A DNA stretch of 64,000 nucleotides from Saururus chinensis (GCA_035235625.1 CP141150.1:496001-560000); one strand, 5' to 3'. Shown: positions 35,036-48,101, counted from the first letter of the stretch. Numbers and translations are program-made. Notes: generated by a model from the sequence alone, not told the origin.

Positions 35036-37992
35036 TCAAGGGGCATCGCCTCGCCTGCGTCGCCTAAAATGTCTGAGGATGAAACTATCAGCATATAATG
35101 GGTAATTCTTTCGAATTAAACCTTTAATACACTTCCAATAAGAGAAATCAACCATTTCTCCATCCTTCCTGACAATGAACAAGCAACGCGAGATTTCGAA
35201 TTCTGGATGGTACCCAATCTTGAAGGACCAACAAGAATAAGTTAGATTCTATTTAACTTTCTTAAATGAGTAAAACGAAACTTCACCCTGACAATTAGTA
35301 TGTTGAAGCAGGATTAGCTTTATTTTTCCGTCAGGGCAATTTGGTGATGAATGATTATTTCATTATGTCCACTTCTTGTCTCAATTAAGTGGGGTAATGA
35401 AGTAAACATTAACTAAATTTCCATCATGGATAAATTGCACTAATGCTCCTAAGAGTTCAGGAAAAGAATTACAAGAAGTAATTCTTAAGACCCAAACAAG
35501 AGGTTTTTTTTATTAAATTACATATTGTTAGTTACTTCAGATTTCTAATCACAAACAAAACACAGTGTAACAAACAGACAGAGTTTAATTTCTCTGTAAA
35601 TGAAATAAAATGTTGGTTCAAATAAAGATCAGCATTGAAATTTCTTAAATCAAAATAGACGGTCTATAACTAAGCAGATTTGGTTGTAGCGCCAAGGAAT
35701 TAACAGTGAACAAAAACAATCATGATGTTGAAGTGCAAATGACATGTTCTACTCATACTGGCTCACAGCCAACATGCTGTTAGCCTAAAGTTGATTTCTT
35801 CTATTCTTAGTAAGCTTGAAAGTTGTTCTAATCATTTGTGCAAAAGAGGCCATTTTCAATAATGTCATGTTAAGAAATCATCATATAGACTCCCTTCAAA
35901 TGGTCTCTTGTTTAAGTAACTACATGCAATCGATCCAAGGAAAAATGATATCCCATTGGCAGGCACCCAAGATTACAATATAAGAGGTCCCTCACTTTAA
36001 TAAACTTCCTATAGATAAGTGCCCAAATCAACCAATTACAATTCTACATATTTAACTATACTTTCCCCATGTTCACATTGGCTTATTTAAGACAATGAAT
36101 GCATGTAAGGCAGTGATCATAAGAAGATATAACATGCAGACCTTTTGTGAAGTAACAAGACAAGCGAAAAAAAAACAGGATAGCTATGGTTAGCCATACT
36201 GAGAAGGAATAGAAATTTATTCTTCAGATTTTTCACAAGCCTTACATGGAGGATGAGAAACTTAAATGTTTCAAGGTCAGCTTTTCGCACATCCCCTCCT
36301 GTTATGCTATTGTATTGCATCTCTTTGGCTATTTCCCCCACACCCATCCTCTCCCTCTCTTCAGATAAATCAGATAAGAAATACGAAAACTTAGATATTT
36401 AAATGTCAGTTGTTCACATATGCTCTCTGGTTAATTAGTTGTACAACACACCCTCTTTTTCTCTGTTCTTCCAGCATATTCGATTTATATGTGTGCGTGA
36501 GATAGAGATGCCATGTGCTTCAACTTCAAAAGGTAATAAATCTATCCTTCAAGAGAAAATGTTTTTGCTTGATCAGCAAGTGTTTCATCTCTGAATGTAG
36601 TACACATCTCCTGACTAGGATGCTGAGATAACGTATGCTGTCCACTTAAAAGCAGATCAAAAGGATACTGTCCAGCTTTCACAAGCATTTCTTGATTCTT
36701 AATGTCCCTTTTAACCAACATTGTCGATATTTTTTCTACATCACGGACCATTGCTTTCATAACTGTTCCTAAGTTCTCCAAAACATTGCAAGACATACTA
36801 AGATACTCCCGAGTTTAATATCTACACTACACTTAAAACATCCAACTTCACATCATAATCAGTTGACCTTGACAAAAAATATTCAGGAAACAGATGTCTA
36901 TAATTCTGGGAACCTATGGACATAATTTATTATACTTCTTTTAATTATTAATAATTTTTCAAAGTGTGAGATTAATTACTATCAGAGAAACGTGCCAATG
37001 ATGCACTAAACGGGGGAGTGGAATACCCAACCTCTCAACCCTCAAGTATGTCCTGCCATTGCCATTAGGATGGAGAGAACATGCTTTAAATTTTTACAGT
37101 GTCGATATGCAAGAAGTAAAGTTGCTTATAAACACATACCGTGATATAGTCAATTCCACAACCAATCTTTTTCTCATACTCTGGATGATATGGGAGTAAC
37201 CGCTCTAAAATTAACCTCTCATGTTCTGCACTAAGTCTGTCACCGCTCGTATATCTGCCAAAATTGGTCAAATTATTCAGTAAAATAAGCAGAAAACTTC
37301 ATAATTAACATTCGATATTCTATAGTTCTACTTTCCTTAACAGAATAAGGCTACAAAGGAAAAGTATAAGAAGAGGCAAATATTAGAACTCATTGAACGA
37401 TAAAAAAAAAATTAGCACCCTGTAAACGGGAAAAACAATATTAGCACTCAGTTAAAGTGGGCTGGTTTCCCAATCCTAATATCCAACTGTAGTTGCCCCC
37501 TCACAGAATGACAAGAACTGTCATGTTCAATCATACTCTTATAACAATCATCACATTAGCTGAAAAATATGGCCAGATCCCCATCAAAACAAGCGTGGGA
37601 TCTAGTACCATGTAGTACTAAAGACAATAAAGAACTTACTTTCCGGAGTGAAGGATCATCCGTACAAAGCCAACTAATGGAACCGTGTCCTCCAAAATCT
37701 GGTCCTCCCAATCCACCCACTCCTCTTCGCCCTGTAGCTTATGCTCGTCCACCACCAGCCCATTTTCATCATCGACGGCGATCACCGGCTTCCTCAGTAA
37801 GGAAGGGTCACCAGACTGCTGGACCCTGGGCCTGCCACCATCCCTCTGGATTGTCCTCAACCCACGAAACAACCGGCCTGGCCAGGGAAGCTGGAGAGAA
37901 GAAGCAAGAAAAGAAAGGGAAAGAGGAGAGGCAGAGCTAAGACGGGGGCAGAGGAGAAGAGGGGCCGCAGAACAAGCCGAAGAGGAGGTCAT
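35036..37992 (-). CDS. DCL: DCL-type plastid protein (DUF3223)
   Basis: Exons 37992-37640, 37254-37140 and 35218-35036 (353+115+183 nt) join GT-AG in matching phase to 216 residues. Residues 1 to about 50 are Ser/Leu/Pro-rich with few acidic residues, a probable chloroplast transit peptide. An acidic linker follows (EEEWVDWEDQILEDTVPLV). The DUF3223 domain spans exons 2-3: HERLILERLLPYHPEYEKK, IGCGIDYIT, then YHPEFEISRCLFIVRKDGEM, VDFSYWKCIKGLIRKNYP and ILRHFRRRRRG. In tomato, loss of DCL (defective chloroplasts and leaves) impairs plastid rRNA maturation and palisade development. The last exon is short and 1.9 kb from exon 2, so a naive gene model would miss it. The domain is complete and looks functional. 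Confidence 0.9.
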
Positions 37993-38272
37993 GTCAGAAC
38001 CCAGACTTCCGAATGTAGAACAAAATCCTGCATTTCAGAACCCAAATTTTAGAATGCAGACCAGAATCCTGAGTTTTCAAAATACACAATAGAATAGTAA
38101 ATGAGGGAAGCAATGTTCCCTCAGTTAGACAAGGCAATTATAAAATTTGGTTATTCATTGAAATTTTCCGAGCCACTTAAAACTTATCGGAGAAAAGAGA
38201 TTCATGTTTAAATATTAAAGAAAAGAGTCATGTTTACATATTAAAGAAATCAGAAAGCATTAAAGAGAGCAT

Positions 38273-38760
38273 TCAAATCCAGCCTCTAATGCAAGCATTT
38301 AATCCAGAGCAAACCATGTACGCAAGACATTTATCATAACAACTGTCATCCCAAGACCATGAACAAATTAAGTAGACGTGTTTTGCAATCTTCTCCTGCA
38401 ACTCTTCCTTCCATGCACCCACAACCTTATCAACTATCTTCCCTTCCTTCAGGAACATGAAAGTGGGCATTGCTTCTATAGCCCAGTCCATAGCAACAGA
38501 CTGCAAAGTAATTAATAAACATCAAGAAGTTGTTGCCAGATTGTAGCAAAATATGTGTTCAATACTTCCAATTGGAAGAGATGGAGGAACCTTTAACTCA
38601 TCAACCTCTACTTTGAGAAATGTAACATGAGGCCAACTTTTTAGCCATCTCTACCAGAACAAGAGTAATGAAACGACATGGGACCACACTAAGAGGCAGT
38701 AAAGTCAACCACCATCTTGAAACCCATCACCAACCAATTTTCAACAGCCTCATGTCCAAT
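38273..38760 (-). pseudogene. Thioredoxin h pseudogene
   Basis: Two pieces of a thioredoxin h gene remain with the intron between them. The upstream piece (about 38760-38598) has EAVENW, VVDFTAS and then TAG where the Trp of WCGPC should be, followed by CGPM, so the second redox Cys is also lost. One base later in the helix (near the complement of 38640) the frame shifts before PHVTFLKVEVDELK. The downstream exon (from 38501) reads [37 protein letters not shown] and then runs into unrelated residues. The retained intron means a duplicated gene rather than a processed copy. No functional thioredoxin can be made. Confidence 0.85.
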
Positions 38761-39664
38761 GGAAAATCCTGATAATTTATTCACTTGCCACGAAGGTTGA
38801 TTTCTAGTGTTAAAAAAACTTTAAAAATAATTATTACTCGGAAAGAAAGAACTGAGTGGTATGTCCTTCGTTTTATCATGTAAACCCAGTCATACTATAA
38901 ATTAACAATACTCCAGTATATCACAAAAAAAAAGGGAAACAATGCAGATAAAGAATAAAGGCTGCCAATCCTCTGATCAGAGAGAAGAAAGAAAAAAGAA
39001 GATAATAATATTCAAGCTACAAACTCAATGCTTAAATTACACACACGCACCCACATGCTCACCCACACACACATAATGTAACACACAATAATGAAGCGTC
39101 AAAGGTTTCTCATATTAGTAATATTTTGTAAATTTCTGTTTCAGCTAGGCAAAAAGAAAATACAAATTAGTTATAAAAGCCCATAGAAACATCACAGGTT
39201 TGAAAAAACGCAAATCTACATTTGGCATGATTGTGTGGGCTTTTATAAAATACAATACAATCAATGCTTTTATACTGGCATAACTGAATGCATAAATCGT
39301 ATTAAATTTGGCACTAGAACAAGATCAAGAAGAATGGCATTAAAGATCTGTGCCATTGGACATGAGAAATTTAATAGGAATTGTCATTCATCAAAGTTCT
39401 CGCTTGTCTCATAGGCTAAACAACCTCCAAAAGCATAGTAGACATATTACAATATGAAGATGGATCCTAAAAATTCTACTGTTTATAAGAAGAAGGATGA
39501 TAAATGTGTACACATTAACATAGAGAATCCATAGATACTATATCAATGTCTACAAATACCATGCTACATTTAAAAAGTGTCTCCTTTTAATAATAGAAAC
39601 CGTTCATTAAGAATCAAGCAATTAGCTAGAGAACCACAAAATTACAAAAGATAAAATTATTAAA

Positions 39665-40072
39665 CTAGAGGCCGGGGTGGAGAAGGCGAGGCCGGAGGTG
39701 CCACAGATTGTGGCTGGCTAGAAAAAAGCTGCATCCTTTCCATTTCAATGGCCTTTGAGCTGGGAAACAGGCTGAGGAAGGGGGTGGGGGGGTGGAGCAG
39801 TCGTGGGTGGAGGAGACTATGCATGGAGAAGAATGGTGGTGGAGGATGTCGGGAATGGAAATTGGGGGTGGAGTAAGTCGTGGGTGGAGCAGTCGTGGAT
39901 GGAGGAGGAAGGTGGACGGAGTGCAGCAGTCCGCGTGAGTGGAGGAGGCCGCGTGTGTGGAGAAGAAAACTTGGATAGAGGAGGATGGAGGCAACGTACC
40001 AGGGAGGGGAGCGCTGGGAAGGAGGATGCCCTCGGTTGAAGATCCGGAGAAGCCCGACTGTTCTAGCCCCAT
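39665..40072 (-). CDS. Low-complexity hypothetical ORF
   Basis: A 135-residue frame beginning MGLEQSGFSGSSTEGILLP and then dominated by Ser/Thr/Pro/His-rich repeats (LLHPRLLHPRL, THADCCTPST). The DNA under it is a G/T-skewed degenerate array of GTGGAGNAGTCGTGG-like units (about 39790-39960), which alone would keep the frame open. A GT donor (GTACGTTGCC) after codon 25 means the first 75 nt could be a real 5' exon. No family recognised. Confidence 0.2.
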   Translation of the reverse strand: MGLEQSGFSGSSTEGILLPSAPLPGTLPPSSSIQVFFSTHAASSTHADCCTPSTFLLHPRLLHPRLTPPPISIPDILHHHSSPCIVSSTHDCSTPPPPSSACFPAQRPLKWKGCSFFLASHNLWHLRPRLLHPGL

Positions 40073-40311
40073 GATGCGTGCATTTTCAAATCACAGCGGT
40101 CGGTGTCGGAATTGAAAATCTACGAGGAAGCTGTTTGGACTGGTGTTGTAAGCCTGGGGTTTGGGATGTATGGGTTTTCAAATCTCTTGCACCAACGACA
40201 CAATTTAAAATCGATAAATTGTATTTTTAAATACAGAATGGAAAGATTTTAAGATGAGCCACTTTGCAATGATGAGCCACCTATTGCGAGAGAACCCAGT
40301 GAAAATTCTGA

Positions 40312-43300
40312 GAGGAAATGACTAAAGTAGACTTTCATAACTAAAATATGAGTAAATTTTTACTTTTTAACAAAGTAGACTTGCTCATGTGAGAACTTAT
40401 AAGTATATGAAGAAATTTTACTTAACTAACCTCTTCATTATAGGACAAGCCGATGGGAAAAATATGTCAAATCGGTTGCTCAGCCCAAGAAAAAAATATC
40501 TTCTTCTTCTTCTCCTATAAGACTTCATCTCACCGTAATTTTTCCTCCTCCTAGGTAGGTCCTTCTTCCTCATATTTTCGTCATCTTCGAGCTACTTTAT
40601 CTTCTCTGTTTCTTTTCTCTGGATCTTCACATCTTCGAGCCGCTTCATCTCCTTTTCTTATTTTCTCTGGGTCTTCAATTTTTCAGGATTTACGTTTTCT
40701 AATTTTTTAGTTTTCCAGTTTGACAGTATGTCCATTTTCTTATTTTTCCTTTAACAAATGGATTATTCTAGTCGATGCAGGTATATATATAGGGTTCCTC
40801 CCATTTTTCTTCCTATGTTGTGAAACTAATTTAGGCCTTTTTAGGGTTTTTGTTCATATATTGTTTCCAAAATTATCTAGTTTTCAATTATCCGATTTTT
40901 TAGTTTTATAGTTATTCAGTTTTATAGTTTTCCAATTTTTTAGTTCTCCAGTTTTTTAGAAATGTTACATCTATAGAATATGAAACAAAAGTCATATGCT
41001 ATCACAGAAAATAACTAATCTAATCACCAACCCTAATTCACAAAAACATCTACCAAGCCCAATGTGAGTACCCCACTATCAACAAGCAAATATAAGATTC
41101 AATTCTCACATGGATAAGTTTAGTTAGGTAAATCTTTGAAACTTCCCCATATTTTGGTTATACGACCAAACTAGGAGTCTCGCAACATGAAACAGCAAAA
41201 TTTATTTTAGGTTTTAAAATTTGTAACTTGCAAATGACCAATTATCCAGTTTTATAGTTAACTAGTAAATTTACTTGTTGGGTTAAGAACCATACATTCC
41301 ACTCAATTTATTTCCTAATAAGTCTTTTTTTTTCATACAAAAAACTATGAACTATCAACTGAATAACTATCAATAGGATAACTATGAAGTGGATAAGTGT
41401 TAATTGAATCTTGTGAAGATTAGATATATAGTAATGTGCTTGCAGATACTACTTGTGCATGACTGCAAGGATGCATTGGATAAATGGATTACATTTAAAC
41501 ATGAACATGGCAAGCTAATAGTTCTAGAATCATTGAAGAGCTTGTTGAGTGTGAATGAAACACCATTTTTAGAATTTTGAGCTCATCACTTCCCACTCTA
41601 TGTTAACAATAATCATTGGATTTTGGTTGTGTTTCATATATAGGAATGCTATTTTTTAATTGTGATGACTGTGGGGTTTGTGGTGCTTATACATGTGGTA
41701 TTTGTCACACCACTATGCTTTTCACTTCACAGGTGAGGACATGCGCTGGCTAAGGAAATTAATAGCTTACCATTTATTGATAAAAAAAGCTTTTATGGTA
41801 TGAATTTATATGTTGTGCATGATAGGATGACTTAGTCACTGATCATATGTTTTCTTTTCATATCACTTAATTGGAGTCATAATTAATAGAGCTGTTGAAT
41901 CCTTTTTTTTCCAGAGGATGACAATGCCCTTCCGAAACAGGAGAAGCGAGCCTAATAAATCAAGGATGCCATATGTTGAAGATTGATGAAGGGTGGGCAT
42001 GATGCAGTTTGATTAGGAAGTGAGATGATAATAGATCTAAATTTGGCAATGATACGTCAAATTCTAGAGATGTAGTAGGGAACCTAAGCGACGATAATCG
42101 GGGAATTATTGTTAAATTACTATTGTCTCATTTACTCACACATTTATTTATTTTTTTCTAAAAGAATTATCTCATATTTTGGCACAAATGAGCAATTTCG
42201 GGAATGGTGAGAAGAAAAATCATAGTTCACAACATAAGAAGAAAAATGGGAGGAACCCTATATATATGCCTGCATCGACTAGAATAATCCATGTGTTAAA
42301 GGGAAAATTGGAAAACTGACATACTGTTAAACTGGAAAATTGGAAAACTAAAAAACTAGAAAACGTAAATCCTGAAAAACTGAAATGAAAAACTTGAAAG
42401 GTGATTAAATTAGTTTTGTTTCCGCATTGTCAAAATTATATTTCCTACCACTTTTATCCCAATGGACATCCCAAACACATAACAAGCCTTTTGTGTCTCT
42501 TTCCATACTCTTCTCATATCATATCAGCAATCCAGTTTTTTACTTTTCTAGTATTTCAATGATTCAGTGTTCCAATGTTCCAGTTTCCAGTTTTCTAGCT
42601 ACCCATAAAATCTTACTAGCAAAAACTACGTAATGTCTAAAATATAACCAACCAAAAATAACATTTTCATCGGATAACACCTTTTTCATCATCTGAAATA
42701 ACCTAAACCAATCTACTTGGTAGAAGGGAAATAAACCAATAGGACTTCAGAGCTGAAAGATGTGAAGACCCAGAGAAAAGAAGCAGAGAAGATGAAGCAA
42801 ACTAGGCTGCCCATTGCTCTAACTCTGGTAGCTTGCCATATTCATGTTTAAATGTAATCTATTTATCCAATGTATCCTTGCAGTCATGCACAAGTAGTAT
42901 CTGCAAACACATTACTATGTACCTCAGCTTCACAAGATTCAATTAACACTTATCCACTTCATAGTTATCCTATTGATAGTTATTCAGTTGACAGTTTATA
43001 GTTTTTTGTATGAAAAAAATAAGACTTATTAGGAAATAAATTGAGTGGAATGTATGGTCCTTAACCCAACAAGTAAATTTACTAGTTAACTATAAAATTG
43101 GATAACTGGTCATTTGCAAGTTACAAATTTTAAAACCTAAAGTAAATTTTACTGCTTCACGTTGTGAGACTCCTAGTTTGGTCATAGAACCAAAATGTGG
43201 GGAAGTTTCAAAGATTTACCCTAACTAAACTTATCCATGTGAGAATTGAATTTTATATTCGCTTGTTTCTAGTGGGGTACTCACATTGGGCTCGGTGGAT

Positions 43301-44081
43301 GTTTTTGTGAATTAGGGTCAGTGATTAGATTAGTTATTTTTTGTGATAGCATATGACTCTTATGTCATATCCTATAGATGTAACATTTCTAAAAAACTGG
43401 AGAACTAAAAAACTGGAAAACTATAAAACTGAAAAACCAGATAATTGAAAACTAGATAATTTTGGAAACAATATATGAACAAAAACCCTAAAAAGGCCTA
43501 GATTAGCTTCACAACATACGAAGAAAAGTAGGAGGAACCCTATATATATGCCTGCATCGACTAGAATAATCCATTTGTTAAAGAAAAAATAAGAAAATTG
43601 ACATACTGTCAAACTGGAAAACTAAAAAACTAGAAAACATAAATCCTGAAAAGTTGAAGACCCAAAGAAAAGAAGCAGAGGAGATGAAGCAGCTCGAAGA
43701 TGTGAAGACTTAGAGAAAAGAAGCAGAGAAGATGAAGCAGCTTGAAGATGTGAAAACCCGAAGAAAAGAAGCATAGAAGATGAAGCAAACTGGAAAAACA
43801 AAAATATGAGGAGGAAGAACCTACCCAGGAGGAGGAAAAATCACTGTGAGATGAAGTCTTACAAGAGAAGAAGAAGAAGACATCTTTTTCCTGGGCTGAG
43901 CAACCGATCTGGCATATTTTTCCTGTCGGCTTGTCATATAATGAAGAAGAGGGTAGTTAAGTAAAATTCTTTCACATGCTTACAAGTTCCCACGTGAGCA
44001 AGTCTACTTTGGTAAAAAGTAGAAACTTGCTCACATTTCGGTTATTTGACCAAAGTAGGAGTCTACTTTGGTCAATTCCTC
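40312..44081. mobile_element. 3.8-kb element with 1.2-kb inverted arms (MULE-like)
   Basis: The left arm 40312-41516 and right arm 42830-44081 are inverted copies, recognisable throughout. The ends are GAGGAAATGACTAAAGTAGA and the complement GAGGAATTGACCAAAGTAGA. Both arms carry a TATA-like GTATATATATAGGGTTCC and related 64-codon frames (40720-40911 plus, 43421-43612 minus). A third partial arm copy lies at about 42200-42400. The centre has short coding-like traces around 41590-41710, including NNNHWILVVFHI and, one frame over, CDDCGVCGAY, which recall the His and Cys blocks of Ulp1-type C48 proteases carried by some Mutator-like elements. No clear 9-bp target duplication is seen. Class assignment is tentative; the palindromic structure is certain. 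Confidence 0.7.
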
Positions 44082-46756
44082 AAACTCTTATCATATTCAT
44101 ACTTACCCAGTTACCCTCTTAACTCCCTCCTATTACGTACCCACTCCAATTACCTACTAAAAAATTTATCAAAATTCATGTTCCTTCCCATATTATTTTC
44201 CTTATGGGAAAAAATATTTTTTATTTTGCCTCTTCCAATTGGCCTTTATAGTCATTCTCTCATATTTGTAGATATGAAAAGAGAAAATAAAAATGGTTGA
44301 TAAGGGTGGTGCACCCTTGGTTGTTCTCTAGTCATTTTATTTGTCTTTTCTTACATTCCTCTTACATCACCGTGAGTTACACAAGTTGTCCTTCAGCCAC
44401 CATCATATTCAGGCTTGCACCTTTGTTGGCGCCCTTGTGGCAATCTATTTGATTGTATCGAAGGTTTATAATTTAATAAATATTATTTTTACGAGGCTAA
44501 ATACACTAGAAGTGATATTTGGTACGCATGCTCACACCTTCAAATTTAAGATCAAGATTGACTCAAGGGCCTACTATAAAGGGTGTGGTAAACTACAAGT
44601 GGAAGCTAAAAAAAGTTAGATAGAGATTTAATATTCTTTAGGGGTTAGTTGATTTGCATTCTAGAATCATGGATTAAGAATACAAAACACTAGAATCTAA
44701 TCCAAATTCCTAGATTTGAACTACCAAATTTTATATTATTTAGATGTGTATTGCTAAAATCTCTAGATTTGAGGTGTCAAATTTTAAAGAATCCCTAGAT
44801 TTGAGGTGCCGAATTTCAAAATAATTAATTTATGTAAATATATTATCTACAATTTTTAAATTTGACCAATCCATAGTTTATATTTTACCAACCTCCAACA
44901 TGTTATAGCTCATAAAATAAAAATATTTATATTACAAAAATAACTGTTTTAATAAAAAAACTACAATACAATGATGCACAAACCCCCAAATCATCTCTAG
45001 ATTGTTCAATAGAAAGAAGACAAAGAACTAGTTTTGGTCCAAGTTTGATACAAATGAGTTTGTTTACCAACAAATCTCCTTGTTTGTGTGTCATAATATT
45101 CTAGTCCCCTATCTTTTGAAAGCCACTTCTCTTATACTTCCACAACTTTTCTCGCCAGTTCATTTCTTCTCATTTTAATACTTGCTAGAGTGAACTGACA
45201 TTTAGAGGAAAGATCACTTAGAAAATAGGTGCAAACTTGTGATATTAAACTACAATCAGTCTAGTCAATTCTAAATGTACTTGCCATATAAGAATAGGCC
45301 AAAATCCTCCATTACGATAAGACCAAGGTATGCAATATATTAATAGGTTATGTTAGCAATAATCTCAATCCAAATATCACTAGGTTAAGCAATAGTGAAT
45401 TCAATAGTAACTCATAATCATGTTTCTATGTGAAAGCAACACTTAAGTACTATAAGCTCATGATACTAATTTTATTACAAGAGCATGAAGTAAGTGTTAG
45501 GGTTGTTGAACAATTATATTACTCCATGTGTCCCACATATCAAGTGCTTGTCAAAATTCTATAGGCAAAAGTCAACTAAATGCATAATTTTAGAAAGAAG
45601 GAGCTTCCTTAATCTAGGATTCTCTGCATTTACTATAGTCATAATCATATTCAAGGTGCTTCACTTAAATCATTTTGTACTCTAAGCAATCTTATGGAGC
45701 TCAATCTCCCGAACTCAATGATAACATGCTCTCTTCCTAAATGTTTGGGTGACATATCATCTCTACAAAAGATAGGTCTTGCCTGAAATTAGTTGATTGG
45801 AACATTGCCCAAAACAATAGGACAATTGTGGCAATTAGAAATTCTTGAGATAAGATCAAATTTTTTGTATGGTGTCGTCTCCAAAGAACCTTTCATAATT
45901 TACCTAGGCAGGTCTACTTGGACACGTCCTTGAATTCATTGATGTTTTATGTGTCACTAAACTGGAAACCACCATTTCAACTCACTGATATCCATTTGGC
46001 ATCATTTCAAATGGCATAAGGGTTCCCTTGATTGCAAACCCAAATGACTCTTTACATCTTTCGAGTACATCAATTCCTGAAGATGTACCACCATGGCTTT
46101 GAAACATCACTTCTAGCACATGTATATTATCTCTTTCCAACAATACAATTCAAATGTAGTTGCCAACTCCATTCAATTCCTAGCACATGCAATACGTTGA
46201 TTTAAACTTGAACAACTTTTTTGAACCAATGCATTATTTCAATACTTCTCCTAATGTGCTTGCCATATAAAACAACAAACTTACAGGAGGATTTCCACCT
46301 AATTTAACTCACGTTGCAAACAACCATTATAAAGAGATTCAACTAATTACTTCAAATTTCTAAAAAAATTATCCAAATCCCAATTGATTTTCAAAAAATT
46401 ACTTCAATATAAATTTAAATTAAAGCACTTGAAAGAGATGTCATATTCATGCCCAAAATCACTTGGGAGGCCATTTCACATTGTAAGCAATCATTACAAA
46501 AAGATTAAGAATTTACTTAAATTTTGTAAAAAATTATCCAATTCCCAATTTGATGTGCGAGAATAGATTATATATTTATCAAAGTCAGAACTAGGATGAC
46601 TACCTAAGGTTTTAAGTGTTGGCAAAAAATAAGCAATTTCTGCATAAAATCAAGCAATATGTCTCTAGAAACTATTATTACAACAACTATTGCATGCAAA
46701 TCAAGAATATACAAATTCCAACATAAAGACATAACCATGCAATTTTAAAAAATTAC
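44082..46756. other. AT-rich intergenic region
   Basis: No gene supported. A short direct repeat (CTAGATTTGAGGTG.C.AATTT) occurs at about 44760-44820. The compositional style suggests old, unrecognisable transposon debris. Confidence 0.45.
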
Positions 46757-47700
46757 TTAACCAAATTTGGACAAAGAAGCTTTACAAATAATGCCTCCAC
46801 TAGCCACAAGCCCTGAAGAAGATTTATAAGACCCGTTAAAATTTAGACATAGAAATTGATTAGGTAAAGGAGACCAACATATAAATTTGTCAATTATCAC
46901 TTTTATATGGGGTGTAGCCATTTCTTTTGACATAAGCAATATTTATTTGTTTGAGGAATATGCTACATCACCTTTTCACCTTTTGTTCATGTTTGTTGTT
47001 CTGTTATTGAAAAAAATGTCATTTTTGTGTTGTCATAAATCATATAAGACTCCAAAAGCCTAATATGCAATCCTCCATGTCATCGTTTATCAACCATTTT
47101 TTTATTATTGAGAAATGAATTATGTGCTAGATTGGATTTCCTTTGGGATAACATGCTAACTAAGATGGAACCATATTCTTTTGATAGAAAAACAAGTAAG
47201 AAAAATATGGTTAGCATATTTGTAAATTGATCTACATAAAGGACATAATTTGGGAAAATATGGAGTCTTCGTAAAGGGCATAAGTTTGGGGAAATAGGGA
47301 GCCTACATAAAGGACACAAGTTTAGGAAAATATGGAATCTCTGGTATAAAATATCAATTGTAGGAAGACCATTTTTATAAATATTTCATAGAAGATGTTT
47401 TAAATGAAGTGGAACCTTTGCTTTCCAAATAATAAACCATAAAGGATCAGATGATTTAGCCACTGAAGATAGTAACCTATATCTCAAAGCTATCATATAA
47501 TTACCCAAAACAATGTCCATTCACATTAGACTATCTTGTTCATCAGAAGTTATAGGAGTAAAACATATATCTTGAACAAATTCCGGTGGCCAAATTGAGG
47601 ATATAAGGTCAACATTTCATGTTTGATCTTGGTTAATAAGATATATGACCTTTTCTTCCCTATCCAACCTTTGAGTTTAAGGAGCAAGATTATTGCTAAA
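46757..47700 (-). pseudogene. LINE (non-LTR retrotransposon) remnant: zf-RVT and RNase H parts
   Basis: On the minus strand, a zf-RVT-like segment at about 47100-47480 reads RYRLLSSVAKSSDPLWF, then IWKAKVPLHLKHLL, stop, NIYKNGLPT, and a CPLC motif. It is followed at 46939-46757 by an RNase H-like start, CLNFNGSYKSSSGLVASGGI, matching the plant LINE/RVT_3 pattern. There are several stops and frameshifts, and the RNase H part breaks off, so this is a dead 3' fragment. Weaker LINE-like sequence extends to about 47700. Confidence 0.7.
47240..47345. repeat. About 35-bp tandem repeat, three copies, in the LINE remnant
   Basis: Three units of the type GGACATAATTTGGGAAAATA plus TGGAGTCTTCGTAAA follow each other, each encoding a CPLCRLxIFPN-like peptide in the zf-RVT Cys region on the minus strand. 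Confidence 0.75.
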
Positions 47701-48101
47701 TGTCCACCTACTGAAATATTTTAATTTTTCTTCTCATCTATTACTTACTACATTGTGTCTTGATTAAATTAATATACTTGGCTAGTCTTTTCCATAGAGC
47801 TGAATCATGTTATTGTCTTGTTGCATAATCTATAGATTTGTCTTTGATGAAAGCAAATTGATTTAAATAAATAATTTATTGTAAAATTGGTAGCAACTTA
47901 CTTATCGTAAGATGAGAAATAACTTTATATGAGAAATTACATAAACTTATGAGTCTAAATTACCTTATACTTTAGGGATTCAAAGTAAAGAAAATTTTGA
48001 TTCAAACTCTTAGAGAAGCTATCTTTAGAAGAAAAATCCTTAACATGATAATTTAGTTTTTGTTAATATCAACTTGATAATTTTATTTTTGATAATATCC
48101 T

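Noticed and set aside
36117-36796. Two minus-strand frames in the DCL intron as a separate gene
   Set aside because: No family recognised, no convincing splice partners, and the length is within chance for AT-rich DNA.
37569-38092. Plus-strand frames opposite DCL exon 1
   Set aside because: Antisense shadows of the transit-peptide exon.
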